Assembly (NCBI GenBank): GCA_902778125.1 | Contig: CACYWH010000015.1 | Span: 1-43,340 of the forward strand | Direction of reading: 5' to 3' | DNA: 43,340 nucleotides | Source: an uncultured Erysipelotrichaceae bacterium | GTDB taxonomy: Bacteria; Bacillota_I; Bacilli_A; RF39; UBA660 | Shown here: positions 18,263 to 27,512 of the stretch, piece after piece | How the letters are laid out: every line of letters begins with the position of its first letter | Numbering within the stretch: position 1 is the first letter of the stretch | The notes under the pieces: generated by a model | What the model saw: the letters and a program-made list of their open reading frames with translations, nothing else | Told to the model about the DNA's origin: nothing | Databases searched by the model: none | Made by a program: the position numbers and the translations under genes

Positions 18263-18898
18263 TTATATATTTTTTAAAACATTTATATTATTAGTAATAT
18301 CTTTATGAATATATGATGCTGATACTAACATATCAACTCCAGCTTCTTTACATAAAAGACCAGTTTCATCATTTATACCACCATCTACAGATATTATAGT
18401 TTTTACATCTTGCTTTATTATTTCATCTTTTAACATTTTAATTCTATCAGGAGTATTATCTATAAATGGTTGTCCGCTTGATCCAGGAAAAACACTCATA
18501 ACTAATACAATATCAATATCTTTTAAATATGGATAAACTACACTCACATCTGTATCAGGATTTATAGCAATTCCAACTTTTAAGCCATAGCCTTTTATGT
18601 AATTTATCATTTCATTAACATCTTTTACTGCTTCATAATGAAATATAATATCATTTGTATTTAACAATGCATAATCCTCAATATATTTTTTAGGATTATC
18701 TACCATTAAATGTACATCTAATGGTAATTGTGAATAACTTGTTATTTTCTTTATTTCAGAAATTGTCCAAGTCTTATTTTCTACAAATTTTCCATCCATA
18801 ATATCTATATGAATATAATTAGCATTTGTTTTGTCTAGTTTTTTAACTATATCTTGGGGTTTAATACTACTAGATAATATTGAAACACTTACTTTCAT
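18263..18898 (-). CDS. rpe: Ribulose-phosphate 3-epimerase
   Basis: Interconverts ribulose 5-phosphate and xylulose 5-phosphate in the pentose phosphate pathway. The 211-residue TIM barrel shows IHIDIMDGKFVEN, DVHLMV, VLVMSVFPGSSGQPF and SVDGGIN, all standard. Its ATG overlaps the rsgA stop as ATGA. The order rsgA-rpe is the Bacillus order. Confidence 0.96.
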   Translation of the reverse strand: MKVSVSILSSSIKPQDIVKKLDKTNANYIHIDIMDGKFVENKTWTISEIKKITSYSQLPLDVHLMVDNPKKYIEDYALLNTNDIIFHYEAVKDVNEMINYIKGYGLKVGIAINPDTDVSVVYPYLKDIDIVLVMSVFPGSSGQPFIDNTPDRIKMLKDEIIKQDVKTIISVDGGINDETGLLCKEAGVDMLVSASYIHKDITNNINVLKNI

Positions 18899-19725
18899 TT
18901 ACTCACTTCTTCCATAAATTTTATATAATTTTCATATCTCCATGAAGGTATTTTACCTTTTAGAACTAGTTCAATTATACTGCATCCGTCTTCCTTAACA
19001 TGAGTACAACTCCTATACTTGCATGGTTTATTAAAATCAGGATAATATTTCTTTAAGTCTTTTTTATCCATATTAATTTCAAGTGAACTAAATCCTGGAG
19101 TATCTGCAATTAATCCATCATTAACTTCTAATAATTCTACTAATCTAGTAGTATGTTTACCTCTTCCTAAAGACAATGATACTTCACCGGTTTTTAGTTT
19201 TAGTGAGGCATCTACTTTATTTAGTAAACTAGATTTTCCACTTCCGGTTTGTCCACATAATGCAACTGTTGAGTCCTTGAATTCTTGTCTTATTTTTTTA
19301 ACACTAGTATTTACATAAACTTTAATACCTAATTTTCTATAATAATTAATATATTTTTTAATATCCATTTTTTCTTTAACACTTATCATATCAGTTTTTG
19401 TTATTATAATGATTGGTTCAATATGGTTTGAATAAGCTATTAAAAGAAATTTATCAATTAGGTAACTAGAAAAAACTGGAATTGAAGTGCTCATAACAAT
19501 TAACAGTTTATCTATATTTGCTATGAGAGGTCTTTCCAGATAATTTTTTCTAGGTAATACTTTTTCTATTGTTTTATTTTTTACATCTACTTCTACATTG
19601 TCACCTACAACAGGAGTTACATTATTATTTCTAAGTTTCCCCCTAGTTCTAGTATCTATTATTGTATTATTTGAAAGAAGTACTTTGTGGATATACTTGT
19701 TAATACATATAATTTTACCATTCAT
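18895..19725 (-). CDS. rsgA: Ribosome small-subunit GTPase RsgA
   Basis: Late 30S-assembly GTPase. The 276 residues hold an N-terminal OB fold, a circularly permuted GTPase domain with motif order TKTD (109-112), GQTGSGKSS (158-166), DTPG (208-211), and a zinc motif with Cys235, Cys240, His242 and Cys248. It lies directly after prkC; in Bacillus the kinase PrkC phosphorylates this protein's orthologue. Confidence 0.96.
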   Translation of the reverse strand: MNGKIICINKYIHKVLLSNNTIIDTRTRGKLRNNNVTPVVGDNVEVDVKNKTIEKVLPRKNYLERPLIANIDKLLIVMSTSIPVFSSYLIDKFLLIAYSNHIEPIIIITKTDMISVKEKMDIKKYINYYRKLGIKVYVNTSVKKIRQEFKDSTVALCGQTGSGKSSLLNKVDASLKLKTGEVSLSLGRGKHTTRLVELLEVNDGLIADTPGFSSLEINMDKKDLKKYYPDFNKPCKYRSCTHVKEDGCSIIELVLKGKIPSWRYENYIKFMEEVSK

Positions 19726-19727
19726 AC

Positions 19728-21479
19728 TTATTCTCCAGTGTCTTCTTCTCCTACAGGATTTTCTTCTATTACAGCAGGTGCTTTAGCAACAGTTATAACT
19801 AGTGTTGCTCCGGGTGTCACTACTGATTTGGCAGCCCTACTTTGTTTTAAAATTGTTCCTTCTTTTGAAGAAGAAGTTTCTTGATATTTAATTTCTAATT
19901 TTAATTCATGCTTTTTAGCAAATTCTTCTATTTTAGCAATTGTGTAACCACTAGTAAAATCAGGATATTTATATTCTACATTAGGAATAATTATTTTAAT
20001 TTGACTTCCAAGTTTACTTGCTTCTCCTGCAGCAGGTTCTGTTCTTAATACTGTATCTTCTTTTGGTTTTTTATCTTCACTTACTGTTTCAGTTTCAACT
20101 GTTACATTACATTCACATTGAGCTTCTATTTTACCTTTAGCAACTAAATAGTTTTCACCAGTAAAGTCTTCCACTATATACTTTCCTTCTCCAGTAGATA
20201 AATATAATGTTACTTCTACAGTGCTTTTTACTTTTCTATTAACATCAGGATTTGTTTTGGCAACTTTTCCTTCTTCTACAGTATCACTTGATGTGTATTC
20301 GTATTCTGTTTTTACATTGAATCCTAAATCTGTAAGTTTATTTGATGCTTCAACTGGATCCATTCCGATAATAGATTCTGGTATTGCTATTTCTTTAACT
20401 TCTGTTTTTTTCTCATATAAGTAAAGTCCTACTGCAACTGCTATTGCTATTGTTATAAAAATACTTACTAAAACTATTAAAGTTATATTAGTTTTTCTAT
20501 CTTCATCTTTTATTTCTTCTACTTTAGGTGCTTCTTTAGATTCTTCAACTTTCTTAACAGCAGCAACCTCTTTATCTAAAACTTTAGTTTCATCTAAATC
20601 ATTTTCAGGATATGGATATACATATCTTTTTTCGTCTTTTCTAGAATCATCTAAAGCAGTTTTTAAATCTTCATGCATTTGTCTTGCATCATTATATCTA
20701 TTTTTAGGATTTTTAGCTGTTGCTTTAATAATTACATTTTCAATAGATTGAGGAATTGAAGGATTTGCTTTTCTAACACTTGGTAATGGTTCTTTTAAGT
20801 GCTTTAAAGCTATCTCAACTGCACTCTCTCCTTTATATGGAACAAGTCCAGTAAGTAATTCATACATCATGATTCCCATTGAATATATGTCACTACGAAT
20901 AGTTGATCCCTTACCATTTGCTTGCTCTGGAGGTAAATAATGTACTGTACCCATAACTGAATTTGTTTGTGTTAATTGTGTTGAATTAAGTGCTGTTGCA
21001 ACTCCAAAATCAGTTATTTTAATCATTCCATTAGAAAGCATCATTATATTTTGAGGTTTTATGTCTCTATGAATAATATAAGCATCATGTGCATGTGCCA
21101 TACCATCAGTTACTTGTAACATAATATCAACGACTTCTGTTACAGATAAATGACCTCTTTGTTTTAGAACTTGCTTTAATGTCTTACCATCAACATATTC
21201 CATTACTATATAGTATTGACCATCATCTTCACCAACATCATACATTTCTACAATATTAGGATGTGATAAACTTGATGCAGACAATGCTTCTCTTTGAAAT
21301 CTTCTTACGAATTTTTCATCACTTGCAAGATCCCCTCTTAAAACTTTTACAGCTACATTTCTATCTAATATATTATCGTGGGCTAAATAAACATTAGCCA
21401 TTCCACCTTCACCTAAAGTTTTAATAATTTGGTATCTATCATTTATTTTAGATCCCTTAACTATCACACTACTCACCAC
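19728..21479 (-). CDS. prkC: Ser/Thr protein kinase with PASTA domains
   Basis: Membrane kinase that senses cell-wall fragments and controls growth, division or germination. The 583 residues hold a Hanks-type kinase domain (GEGGMANVYLAHD, Lys45, HRDIKPQN, DFGVA), a Lys/Glu-rich linker, one membrane span (about 332-354) and three PASTA repeats outside, ending in a short acidic tail. The start is a GTG overlapping prpC by 11 bases; further GTG codons nearby make the exact start uncertain by a few residues. Confidence 0.95.
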   Translation of the reverse strand: MVSSVIVKGSKINDRYQIIKTLGEGGMANVYLAHDNILDRNVAVKVLRGDLASDEKFVRRFQREALSASSLSHPNIVEMYDVGEDDGQYYIVMEYVDGKTLKQVLKQRGHLSVTEVVDIMLQVTDGMAHAHDAYIIHRDIKPQNIMMLSNGMIKITDFGVATALNSTQLTQTNSVMGTVHYLPPEQANGKGSTIRSDIYSMGIMMYELLTGLVPYKGESAVEIALKHLKEPLPSVRKANPSIPQSIENVIIKATAKNPKNRYNDARQMHEDLKTALDDSRKDEKRYVYPYPENDLDETKVLDKEVAAVKKVEESKEAPKVEEIKDEDRKTNITLIVLVSIFITIAIAVAVGLYLYEKKTEVKEIAIPESIIGMDPVEASNKLTDLGFNVKTEYEYTSSDTVEEGKVAKTNPDVNRKVKSTVEVTLYLSTGEGKYIVEDFTGENYLVAKGKIEAQCECNVTVETETVSEDKKPKEDTVLRTEPAAGEASKLGSQIKIIIPNVEYKYPDFTSGYTIAKIEEFAKKHELKLEIKYQETSSSKEGTILKQSRAAKSVVTPGATLVITVAKAPAVIEENPVGEEDTGE

Positions 21480-22221
21480 TCAATCTAGCATAAGCTATTG
21501 TTATATTATCCGTACCCCCACGCATATTAGCTTTCATTATCATTTTTCCAACTTGTTCTTCTATATCTAAATCTTTATCATTTAAGACTTTTTCCATTTG
21601 TTCAACTGTTAACATATTAGTAAGACCATCACTACATAAGAATATTCCATCTATTTTATCTGACTCGTTATTAATAATAACCTCAAAAATATCCATATCT
21701 ATTACTTCTGCAGCGCCTAATGCTTTCATTAACACATTTTTCTGAGGATGTGTTTTAGCATCATTTTCAGTGATTTCGCCACTTTCAAGTAATATATTTA
21801 CAAGAGTATGATCTTTAGTAACTTTATAAAGTTTACCTTTTTTAAACACATATCCAGATGAATCTCCAATATTACCAAATAATAAGAAATCTTTTGTTAA
21901 TATAGAACATACACAAGTAGTACCAAGTCCACTAGCATCAATATGTTCTTCAGCATATCTTAATATTTTAACATTTATTTCATCTATTATTTCTTTAAGC
22001 CATACAACCGCTTCTTCTTTTGTTCCTATACTGGAAAGTTCTGAAAATCTTTTACTAAGTTCATTTACAGCCAAAGAACTAGCCACTTCTCCAGCTCTGT
22101 GACCACCCATTCCATCTGCTACTACAAGTAAATATTCAGAATTTAGATTTTTTACTATTGTAACAGAATCTTCATTATGACTTCTTACCTTTCCAGGATC
22201 TGTTTGATAATACGTTAACAT
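21469..22221 (-). CDS. prpC: PP2C-family protein phosphatase
   Basis: Removes phosphate from PrkC and its targets. It is a 250-residue PPM phosphatase with the metal-binding motifs DPGKVRSHNEDS, VADGMGGHRAGE, GDSSGYV and the late CSDGLTN and GGTDNIT segments. It overlaps both rlmN (7 bases) and prkC (11 bases), consistent with coupled expression of the kinase-phosphatase pair. Confidence 0.96.
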   Translation of the reverse strand: MLTYYQTDPGKVRSHNEDSVTIVKNLNSEYLLVVADGMGGHRAGEVASSLAVNELSKRFSELSSIGTKEEAVVWLKEIIDEINVKILRYAEEHIDASGLGTTCVCSILTKDFLLFGNIGDSSGYVFKKGKLYKVTKDHTLVNILLESGEITENDAKTHPQKNVLMKALGAAEVIDMDIFEVIINNESDKIDGIFLCSDGLTNMLTVEQMEKVLNDKDLDIEEQVGKMIMKANMRGGTDNITIAYARLSGE

Positions 22222-23243
22222 TTTCCACTTCCCTCTTCTGACGCTCTAAGTTGACCACAAGCAGCAGATAAATTACCGCCCATTTCTTTCCTTATTGTCA
22301 CATTAATGTTATTCGATTTAAGTATATCATAAAAACTCTTTATTTTAAAGTCATTACTTCTTTTCATATTGAAATTTGATGTTTCATTATAAGGTATTAA
22401 ATTTACATACATAAGTTTTCCATTAATTAATTTAGATAATTCATAAGCACACTCATCACTATCATTAATACCTGCAAGCATAATATATTCAATGGTTACA
22501 CGCCTATTTGTCTTAGATATATAGTAATCAAGTGCTTTCATAACTTCTTCTATTTTATAAGCATGATTTACTTTCATTATCCTATCTCTTATTTCGTTAT
22601 TTGGAGCGTGTAAACTAATTGCCAAGTTTACACCGGTTTCCATATCGGCAAATTCATATATTTTAGGAACAAGTCCACAAGTAGAAATTGTTAAGTGTCT
22701 TTGCCCTATATTAATCATTTTATTATTTGTAACAACACTTATGAATCTTTTAATATTATTAAAGTTATCAAAAGGTTCTCCAATTCCCATAACAACTATC
22801 GAGTCTATTCTAATGTTTTCATACTTACTTACGCATATTACTTGGCCAACAAGTTCTCCTAAAGTTAAATCTCTTACTTTTTTAAGTCTACCACTTTCAC
22901 AAAATGAGCAACCCATATTACATCCAACTTGACTTGAAACACATAGGGAATATCCATAATCATGGTTCATAAGAACACATTCTATTTTATTATGATCATT
23001 AAGTTCTAATAAATATTTATTAGCAAGTGGACTTTTTTCTACTTTAACAATATTTAAATCTTTTATTTGTAAATTCTCTACACAAAAAGAAATAAGTTTT
23101 TTACTTAAATTTGTCATATTATTAAAATCATATACTTTATGTTCATAAATCCATTCTATTATTTGTGTAGCATTATACTTTTTAAATCCATTTTCTATTA
23201 AATATTTTTCTAATTCATCTAAAGTAAAATCATATATATTCAT
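22215..23243 (-). CDS. rlmN: 23S rRNA (adenine-2503-C2)-methyltransferase RlmN
   Basis: Radical SAM enzyme that methylates A2503 of 23S rRNA and A37 of some tRNAs. The 342 residues carry the cluster motif CNMGCSFC (Cys108, 112, 115), VVMGIGEPFDN, and the methyl-carrying Cys329 in AACGQL. It is a housekeeping RlmN, not a Cfr resistance enzyme, judging by context and the Bacillus-like operon order. AGGTGG precedes the ATG. Confidence 0.95.
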   Translation of the reverse strand: MNIYDFTLDELEKYLIENGFKKYNATQIIEWIYEHKVYDFNNMTNLSKKLISFCVENLQIKDLNIVKVEKSPLANKYLLELNDHNKIECVLMNHDYGYSLCVSSQVGCNMGCSFCESGRLKKVRDLTLGELVGQVICVSKYENIRIDSIVVMGIGEPFDNFNNIKRFISVVTNNKMINIGQRHLTISTCGLVPKIYEFADMETGVNLAISLHAPNNEIRDRIMKVNHAYKIEEVMKALDYYISKTNRRVTIEYIMLAGINDSDECAYELSKLINGKLMYVNLIPYNETSNFNMKRSNDFKIKSFYDILKSNNINVTIRKEMGGNLSAACGQLRASEEGSGKC

Positions 23244-23259
23244 AAATCCACCTATATCA

Positions 23260-23268
23260 ATTATAACA
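23260..23268 (-). promoter_or_regulatory. Extended -10 promoter of the rlmN operon
   Basis: Minus strand TGTTATAAT, an extended -10 box (TGnTATAAT), about 17 bases before the rlmN ATG. The short leader just holds the AGGTGG ribosome site. The -35 region is poor. Confidence 0.65.
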
Positions 23269-23304
23269 AAATTAAAGGAAAATTTATATAATTATAAATT
23301 TTCC
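23268..23304 (-). terminator. Terminator of the alaS operon
   Basis: Perfect 12-bp inverted repeat GGAAAATTTATA/TATAAATTTTCC (23277-23304) with a 4-base loop, followed on the minus strand by TTTAATTTT. It contains the stop codon of the preceding gene. Confidence 0.8.
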
Positions 23305-23645
23305 ATAGTTAATGTTAATTCTTTTGCCTTTTCTTTTCTTTTTTTCATAATACTTAATTTAGTAATAACCAAATCGCTTCTTTTATTTAATAGTTTAATA
23401 GATGCTTCAATATTCTTATTATCACTTAATATATCATCTATACTATAACAACCAAGTTTATTTAATAATAAGCGAATATCTTCATCTTTAATAGATAAAT
23501 CTACATATAGTTGACGGGCATATATTATTTTCTTTTCATCTTCTGTTAGTTTAGATTCATCTATATTGCCAAATAACCACAATGTAAATATTGGGTTATT
23601 TTCAATTTCATCTAATTTTTCTCTTGTTAACAATAAATCTTCCAT
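23292..23645 (-). CDS. Unknown 117-residue protein downstream of alaS
   Basis: Not recognised. It is a charged, mostly helical soluble protein without signal peptide, beginning MEDLLLTREKLDEIENNPIF and ending with a basic helix (SIMKKRKEKAKELTLTMENL). It lies three bases after alaS and ends in the operon terminator, so it should respond to alanine-tRNA charging through the alaS T-box. Confidence 0.85.
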   Translation of the reverse strand: MEDLLLTREKLDEIENNPIFTLWLFGNIDESKLTEDEKKIIYARQLYVDLSIKDEDIRLLLNKLGCYSIDDILSDNKNIEASIKLLNKRSDLVITKLSIMKKRKEKAKELTLTMENL

Positions 23646-23648
23646 AAA

Positions 23649-25382
23649 CTACTCCAATACTGCTTTAATTCTTCTTACCCCTGCACTTGATGCTTCTTCC
23701 TTAGTTATTTTAAAATGTCCTAATTCACTAGTATTTTTAACGTGTGGGCCTCCACATAATTCCTTAGATACATCTCCAATACTATAAACAGTTACTATAT
23801 CTGGATATTTTTCAATAAACATACATTCAGCACCACTTTTAATAGCATCTTCTTTCTTCATCTCATCACATCTAACATCAAGTCCTTCACTTATCCACTT
23901 ATTTACTAACTCTTCTGTTTTCTGTTTTTCTTCTTCAGTTAATTTATGATCGCAGCTAAAATCGAATCTCATTCTCTCACTAGTAATATTGCTTCCTTTT
24001 TGATGTACATCTTTTGAAACCACAACTTTAAGTGCAGCATTTAATAAATGTGTAGCAGTATGATATCTTGTTTCAATTTCTCCATTACCAGCAAGCCCAC
24101 CTTTAAATTTACCTGCTGATGCTGTTCTAGATAATTCTTGATGTTCTTTAAATTTTGCTTTAAATCCTTCAGTATCAACTTTTAAATTTCTTTCATTAGC
24201 AAGTTCTATTGTCAATTCAATTGGAAAGCCATATGTATCAAACAAATGAAACGCTGTTAAACCATCTATGTCTTTAGATGCAACCTTTTCAAATTCGCGA
24301 AGTCCTTTTTCTAAAGTTCTATTAAATTTAATTTTTTCATTTTTTAATACATCTAATACTACATTATAATTATCTTCAAGTTCTTTATAATAAGATTTAT
24401 ATTTATCAAGTATTAATTTTGCTATTTGTTCTTCAAAATTGCTATTAATATCTATATTAAGTTTTTTAGCATGTCTTATTGCTCTTCTAATTAATCTTCT
24501 TAAAATATATCCTTGATCAGTATTACTTGGTTTAATACCAGCAGGATCTGCTGAAATAAATACAGCAGTTCTAATATGGTCTGCAATAACTCTCATACTA
24601 AGTTCATTTCCTTCATATGGAAGATTTGATATTTTAGATATTAATTCTATAACATCTTTCCATAAAGAAGATTTATAGTTATCATTTACACCTTCCAATA
24701 TTGCAGTTGTTCTTTCTACACCCATTCCTGTATCAACATTCTTTTTAGGTAATTCTGTAACTTTTCCATCTTTATCTTTATAGTATTGCATAAATACATT
24801 ATTCCATATTTCAACCCACATATCATCTTCTGTATCAAACATTTCAGGTACATTTTCACCTTTATAATAGAATATTTCAGTATCAGGTCCACATGGTCCA
24901 CTTTCACCAGCAATCCAGAAGTTGTCTTTAACTGTCTTAGCTATTCTAGATTCTTTTATACCTAAACTTAACCATTTATTATAACTAACTTCATCAAAAG
25001 GTACATTATCATCTCCAGCAAAAACTGTAACAGCTAGTTTATTAACTGGAATATTCAATACCTTAGTTAAAAATTCAAAACTCCAACTAATACTTTCATC
25101 TTTAAAATAGTCACCTAAACTCCAGTTACCTAGCATTTCGAAAAAGGTATGATGTGTAGTGTCTCCTATAGATTCTAAATCATTAGTTCTAACACACTTT
25201 TGATAATCACAAAGTCTTGTACCATATGGATGACTTTCTCCCATAAGATATGGAATCAATGGTTGCATACCTGCAGTATTAAATAGTACGCTCGGATCAT
25301 TTTCCGGTACTACTGGAGCACTAGGTATTTGTTTGTGTCCTTTGCTTACAAAAAAATTAATATACATGTCTTTTAAATTCAT
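23649..25382 (-). CDS. alaS: Alanyl-tRNA synthetase, short form without C-terminal domain
   Basis: Charges tRNA-Ala. The 577 residues include the class II catalytic core (FFEMLGNWSLGDYF, GYILRRLIRRAIRHA), the tRNA-binding helices and the editing domain with HTATH and CGGPH. Typical bacterial AlaRS has about 850-880 residues; the coiled-coil C-Ala domain is absent, and the protein ends cleanly after the editing domain (SSAGVRRIKAVLE). The frame is intact and the next gene follows in three bases, so the short form is natural here. A T-box leader with an Ala specifier lies upstream. Confidence 0.95.
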   Translation of the reverse strand: MNLKDMYINFFVSKGHKQIPSAPVVPENDPSVLFNTAGMQPLIPYLMGESHPYGTRLCDYQKCVRTNDLESIGDTTHHTFFEMLGNWSLGDYFKDESISWSFEFLTKVLNIPVNKLAVTVFAGDDNVPFDEVSYNKWLSLGIKESRIAKTVKDNFWIAGESGPCGPDTEIFYYKGENVPEMFDTEDDMWVEIWNNVFMQYYKDKDGKVTELPKKNVDTGMGVERTTAILEGVNDNYKSSLWKDVIELISKISNLPYEGNELSMRVIADHIRTAVFISADPAGIKPSNTDQGYILRRLIRRAIRHAKKLNIDINSNFEEQIAKLILDKYKSYYKELEDNYNVVLDVLKNEKIKFNRTLEKGLREFEKVASKDIDGLTAFHLFDTYGFPIELTIELANERNLKVDTEGFKAKFKEHQELSRTASAGKFKGGLAGNGEIETRYHTATHLLNAALKVVVSKDVHQKGSNITSERMRFDFSCDHKLTEEEKQKTEELVNKWISEGLDVRCDEMKKEDAIKSGAECMFIEKYPDIVTVYSIGDVSKELCGGPHVKNTSELGHFKITKEEASSAGVRRIKAVLE

Positions 25383-25394
25383 AAGATACCTCCA

Positions 25395-25580
25395 AATAAA
25401 AAAGAATGGTTTAAGGAGTCATTATGACGGTACCATCCTTTATTTAACTTATTTAATTGTAACGTTATTAACGTGAGTGATTAACTCATAAGAGAAAGTA
25501 GCTTCAAATAAATATAATTATTAGTTTACACCAACCACTAACTCTCTATGAATATATTTACTCTACTCGTCTTCCAATGC
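25395..25580 (-). promoter_or_regulatory. T-box leader, Ala specifier
   Basis: Minus-strand leader of alaS. It has the stem I segment GAGAGTTAGTGGTTGGTG, a specifier GCT (25502-25500, in TGAAGCTACT), and the conserved T-box bulge region AGGATGGTACCGTC near the end, followed by a terminator stem and TTTTTT just before the alaS ribosome site. Uncharged tRNA-Ala should favour the antiterminator and turn on alaS. Confidence 0.93.
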
Positions 25581-25584
25581 AATC

Positions 25585-25613
25585 ATTTTATCAAATTAAA
25601 TAATATTTTTCAA
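25585..25613 (-). promoter_or_regulatory. Promoter of the alaS T-box transcript
   Basis: Minus strand TTGAAA (25613-25608), 17-base spacer, TAAAAT (25590-25585) with an upstream TG. Predicted start about 25578. Confidence 0.75.
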
Positions 25614-25625
25614 TAGTTATAAAAT

Positions 25626-25649
25626 AAAAAGTAGTTTTCACTACTTTTT
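25626..25649 (-). terminator. Terminator after the Ala/Pro-rich protein gene
   Basis: Perfect 10-bp inverted repeat AAAAAGTAGT/ACTACTTTTT with a 4-base loop, then TTTTATTTT on the minus strand. Confidence 0.85.
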
Positions 25650-26361
25650 ATTGTTGTATTGTATTTTGATATACTTCTTGTGGTGTAGGCATAGGTGCTG
25701 GTTGTGCTACTTCAGGAGCTGGTGCAGGTGCTGCAGGTGTTGGTGCCTCAGGTGTCATTGACACTGGCATTGGTTCTGCAGGTGCAGCTTCCATAACAGG
25801 TGCAGGGCCACTTTCTTGCATAGGTATTTGTCCACCAACGGCAGGTGTAGTTGACTCTACTCCAACAGCTTGTTCAATAGTTAATGGAGCTTCTGGCACT
25901 GTAGGTGCAGCTTCTGTTGAAACTGCTGGTGCACTTTCTAAAACCTCTTCTGATAATGAACCATTAGGCATTTCAATTACTAATTTTTCCTCTTCAGCTG
26001 GTGCAGCCTCAACAGGACCAAAAGTTAATGTTTCTCCACCTTGTTGTGGTGCACTGGCAGGTGCATCAAGCCCATCTAAGCTTGGCCCTTCAACAGGTGC
26101 TTGAACTGCAACAGGTTGTGCAGGCGCTGCAACATTAGTTTGAGCAGGACCAGCAGGTGTTTGAGCTACAGCTTGATTATTTAAGTTTTGAACAGTATTA
26201 ACTTGTCCATTTGTAGGCAACGAAGCTGGTGTATTACTGCTATCATCTTTTTTCTTTCTTTTTCCATCTACTATAAATCCAATTAACGCAAGTAATAATA
26301 CTCCAGCGCCAATCATAAACCATTTATAGTTATCTGCTAAAAAATTTAAAACGTTATCCAT
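25648..26361 (-). CDS. Membrane-anchored Ala/Pro-rich protein
   Basis: Family not recognised. The 237 residues have an N-terminal span (about 14-31, WFMIGAGVLLLALIGFIV), then basic DGKRKKKDD, which predicts the long C-terminal part to be cytoplasmic. That part is low complexity: rich in Ala, Pro, Glu, Val and Gln, without Cys. Composition differs sharply from the Asn/Lys/Ile-rich neighbours, and the DNA is locally richer in G+C. Such linkers often bridge the membrane to division or secretion proteins, but no function can be assigned. Confidence 0.85.
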   Translation of the reverse strand: MDNVLNFLADNYKWFMIGAGVLLLALIGFIVDGKRKKKDDSSNTPASLPTNGQVNTVQNLNNQAVAQTPAGPAQTNVAAPAQPVAVQAPVEGPSLDGLDAPASAPQQGGETLTFGPVEAAPAEEEKLVIEMPNGSLSEEVLESAPAVSTEAAPTVPEAPLTIEQAVGVESTTPAVGGQIPMQESGPAPVMEAAPAEPMPVSMTPEAPTPAAPAPAPEVAQPAPMPTPQEVYQNTIQQ

Positions 26362-26389
26362 TTAGCATCCTCCTTATTCTATCAATATC

Positions 26390-26418
26390 ATTCTAACATT
26401 TATAGATTGATATTTCAA
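26390..26418 (-). promoter_or_regulatory. Promoter of the Ala/Pro-rich protein gene
   Basis: Minus strand TTGAAA (26418-26413), 17-base spacer, TAGAAT (26395-26390); AGGAGG precedes the ATG. Confidence 0.7.
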
Positions 26419-26453
26419 TGTTTTTTTATAAATTATATGTCCAGTAGTTTTAT

Positions 26454-27506
26454 TTATTCTATTTTTAATGATTGATTTTTAGGTTGAATATGAATCCAAG
26501 TATTACCATCATTTACAATAAGTTCAGATCCATCCATCAAACTATATTTGGTTTTTTCACTTCTGCTTTTTTTAGCCCATTTTATTTTAATTGCTTCACC
26601 ATTTGAAATATAATAACCTTCTCCAGATCCTATATTTTCTAAGTTTTGTCTACCTTTTTCATCATTTAAAGAGACATTTTCAACTTGATAAGTTATAATG
26701 TTTTTAACTGTGTATTGCTTTTTAGTATCTAAATCACTATGTTCTTTTCCTGACATAAACATTTTATACACCATATTTTCACTATCATACTCATATGATG
26801 TTGTTTGATATGTTGAATATTTAATTGTTACCTTATTTGCTTTTTGTAATGTTTCATCTTTACTGTAATCAACCTTTATTGGATTATATTTTAGTAACTG
26901 AACATCAGAAGTATTCCTATATCCTTTTGATTTAATTCCTTTTTGAATCTTTTCCATAGTTGTAAATGCTGTATGTTCATATGCTCTATTTAATGTTTTA
27001 TCTCTATAAAATACGCTACTATCATAAAGACCATTTAAATTATTTATCTTAAGACTATTTATATCTTCTTTTGCTTGTGGTGAATATCCAAAGTGCACAA
27101 ATATAGCATCATTTTCTAATATATAATCTAAAAAATAATGTCTAGCACTTCTTACAGATCCAATTTTACTAGTATCTTTATCTTTATAAAATGCAAGTAA
27201 TCTAGTAATACCTCCTTCAGCAATTAATTCATAACATAAATATGCATCCTGAAGTCCAGCATGTGGCCATGCTGCATGATTATTATTAATAGAAACAGCT
27301 ATTGGCCTAGTTTTACTTTCTTCATTAATAATTTTTACTTTTGGCTTTTCTATATATATTGTTCCAAGTTTCACAGTTGTTTCATGAAAAATACTTTCTA
27401 TTTTTTCCCACAAATGAAAATATCCAAAAGTAAAGCTTGCTACTCCTGCAAAAACTATAAAGTATAAAATATTTCTAATACTTTTTTTTAATCTTCTTCT
27501 TTTCAT
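26454..27506 (-). CDS. DUF3048 (YerB-like) secreted protein
   Basis: A 350-residue protein with an N-terminal signal or anchor (about 10-28) after a basic start. The conserved DUF3048 core follows: RPIAVSINNNHAAWPHAGLQ, YELIAEGGITRLLAFY, IGSVRSARHYFLDYI and VHFGYSP. A second domain ends near IKIKWAKKSRSEKTKYSLMDG. YerB of Bacillus is a lipoprotein of unknown role; here there is no lipobox Cys, so it is more likely an anchored protein. There is no ribosome site; the -10 box lies six bases before the ATG, which suggests a leaderless message. Confidence 0.88.
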   Translation of the reverse strand: MKRRRLKKSIRNILYFIVFAGVASFTFGYFHLWEKIESIFHETTVKLGTIYIEKPKVKIINEESKTRPIAVSINNNHAAWPHAGLQDAYLCYELIAEGGITRLLAFYKDKDTSKIGSVRSARHYFLDYILENDAIFVHFGYSPQAKEDINSLKINNLNGLYDSSVFYRDKTLNRAYEHTAFTTMEKIQKGIKSKGYRNTSDVQLLKYNPIKVDYSKDETLQKANKVTIKYSTYQTTSYEYDSENMVYKMFMSGKEHSDLDTKKQYTVKNIITYQVENVSLNDEKGRQNLENIGSGEGYYISNGEAIKIKWAKKSRSEKTKYSLMDGSELIVNDGNTWIHIQPKNQSLKIE

Positions 27507-27512
27507 AGTAAT

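Noticed and set aside
22215-23243. Cfr-type resistance methyltransferase
   Set aside because: Operon context (prpC-prkC-rsgA-rpe) and overall sequence pattern point to housekeeping RlmN.
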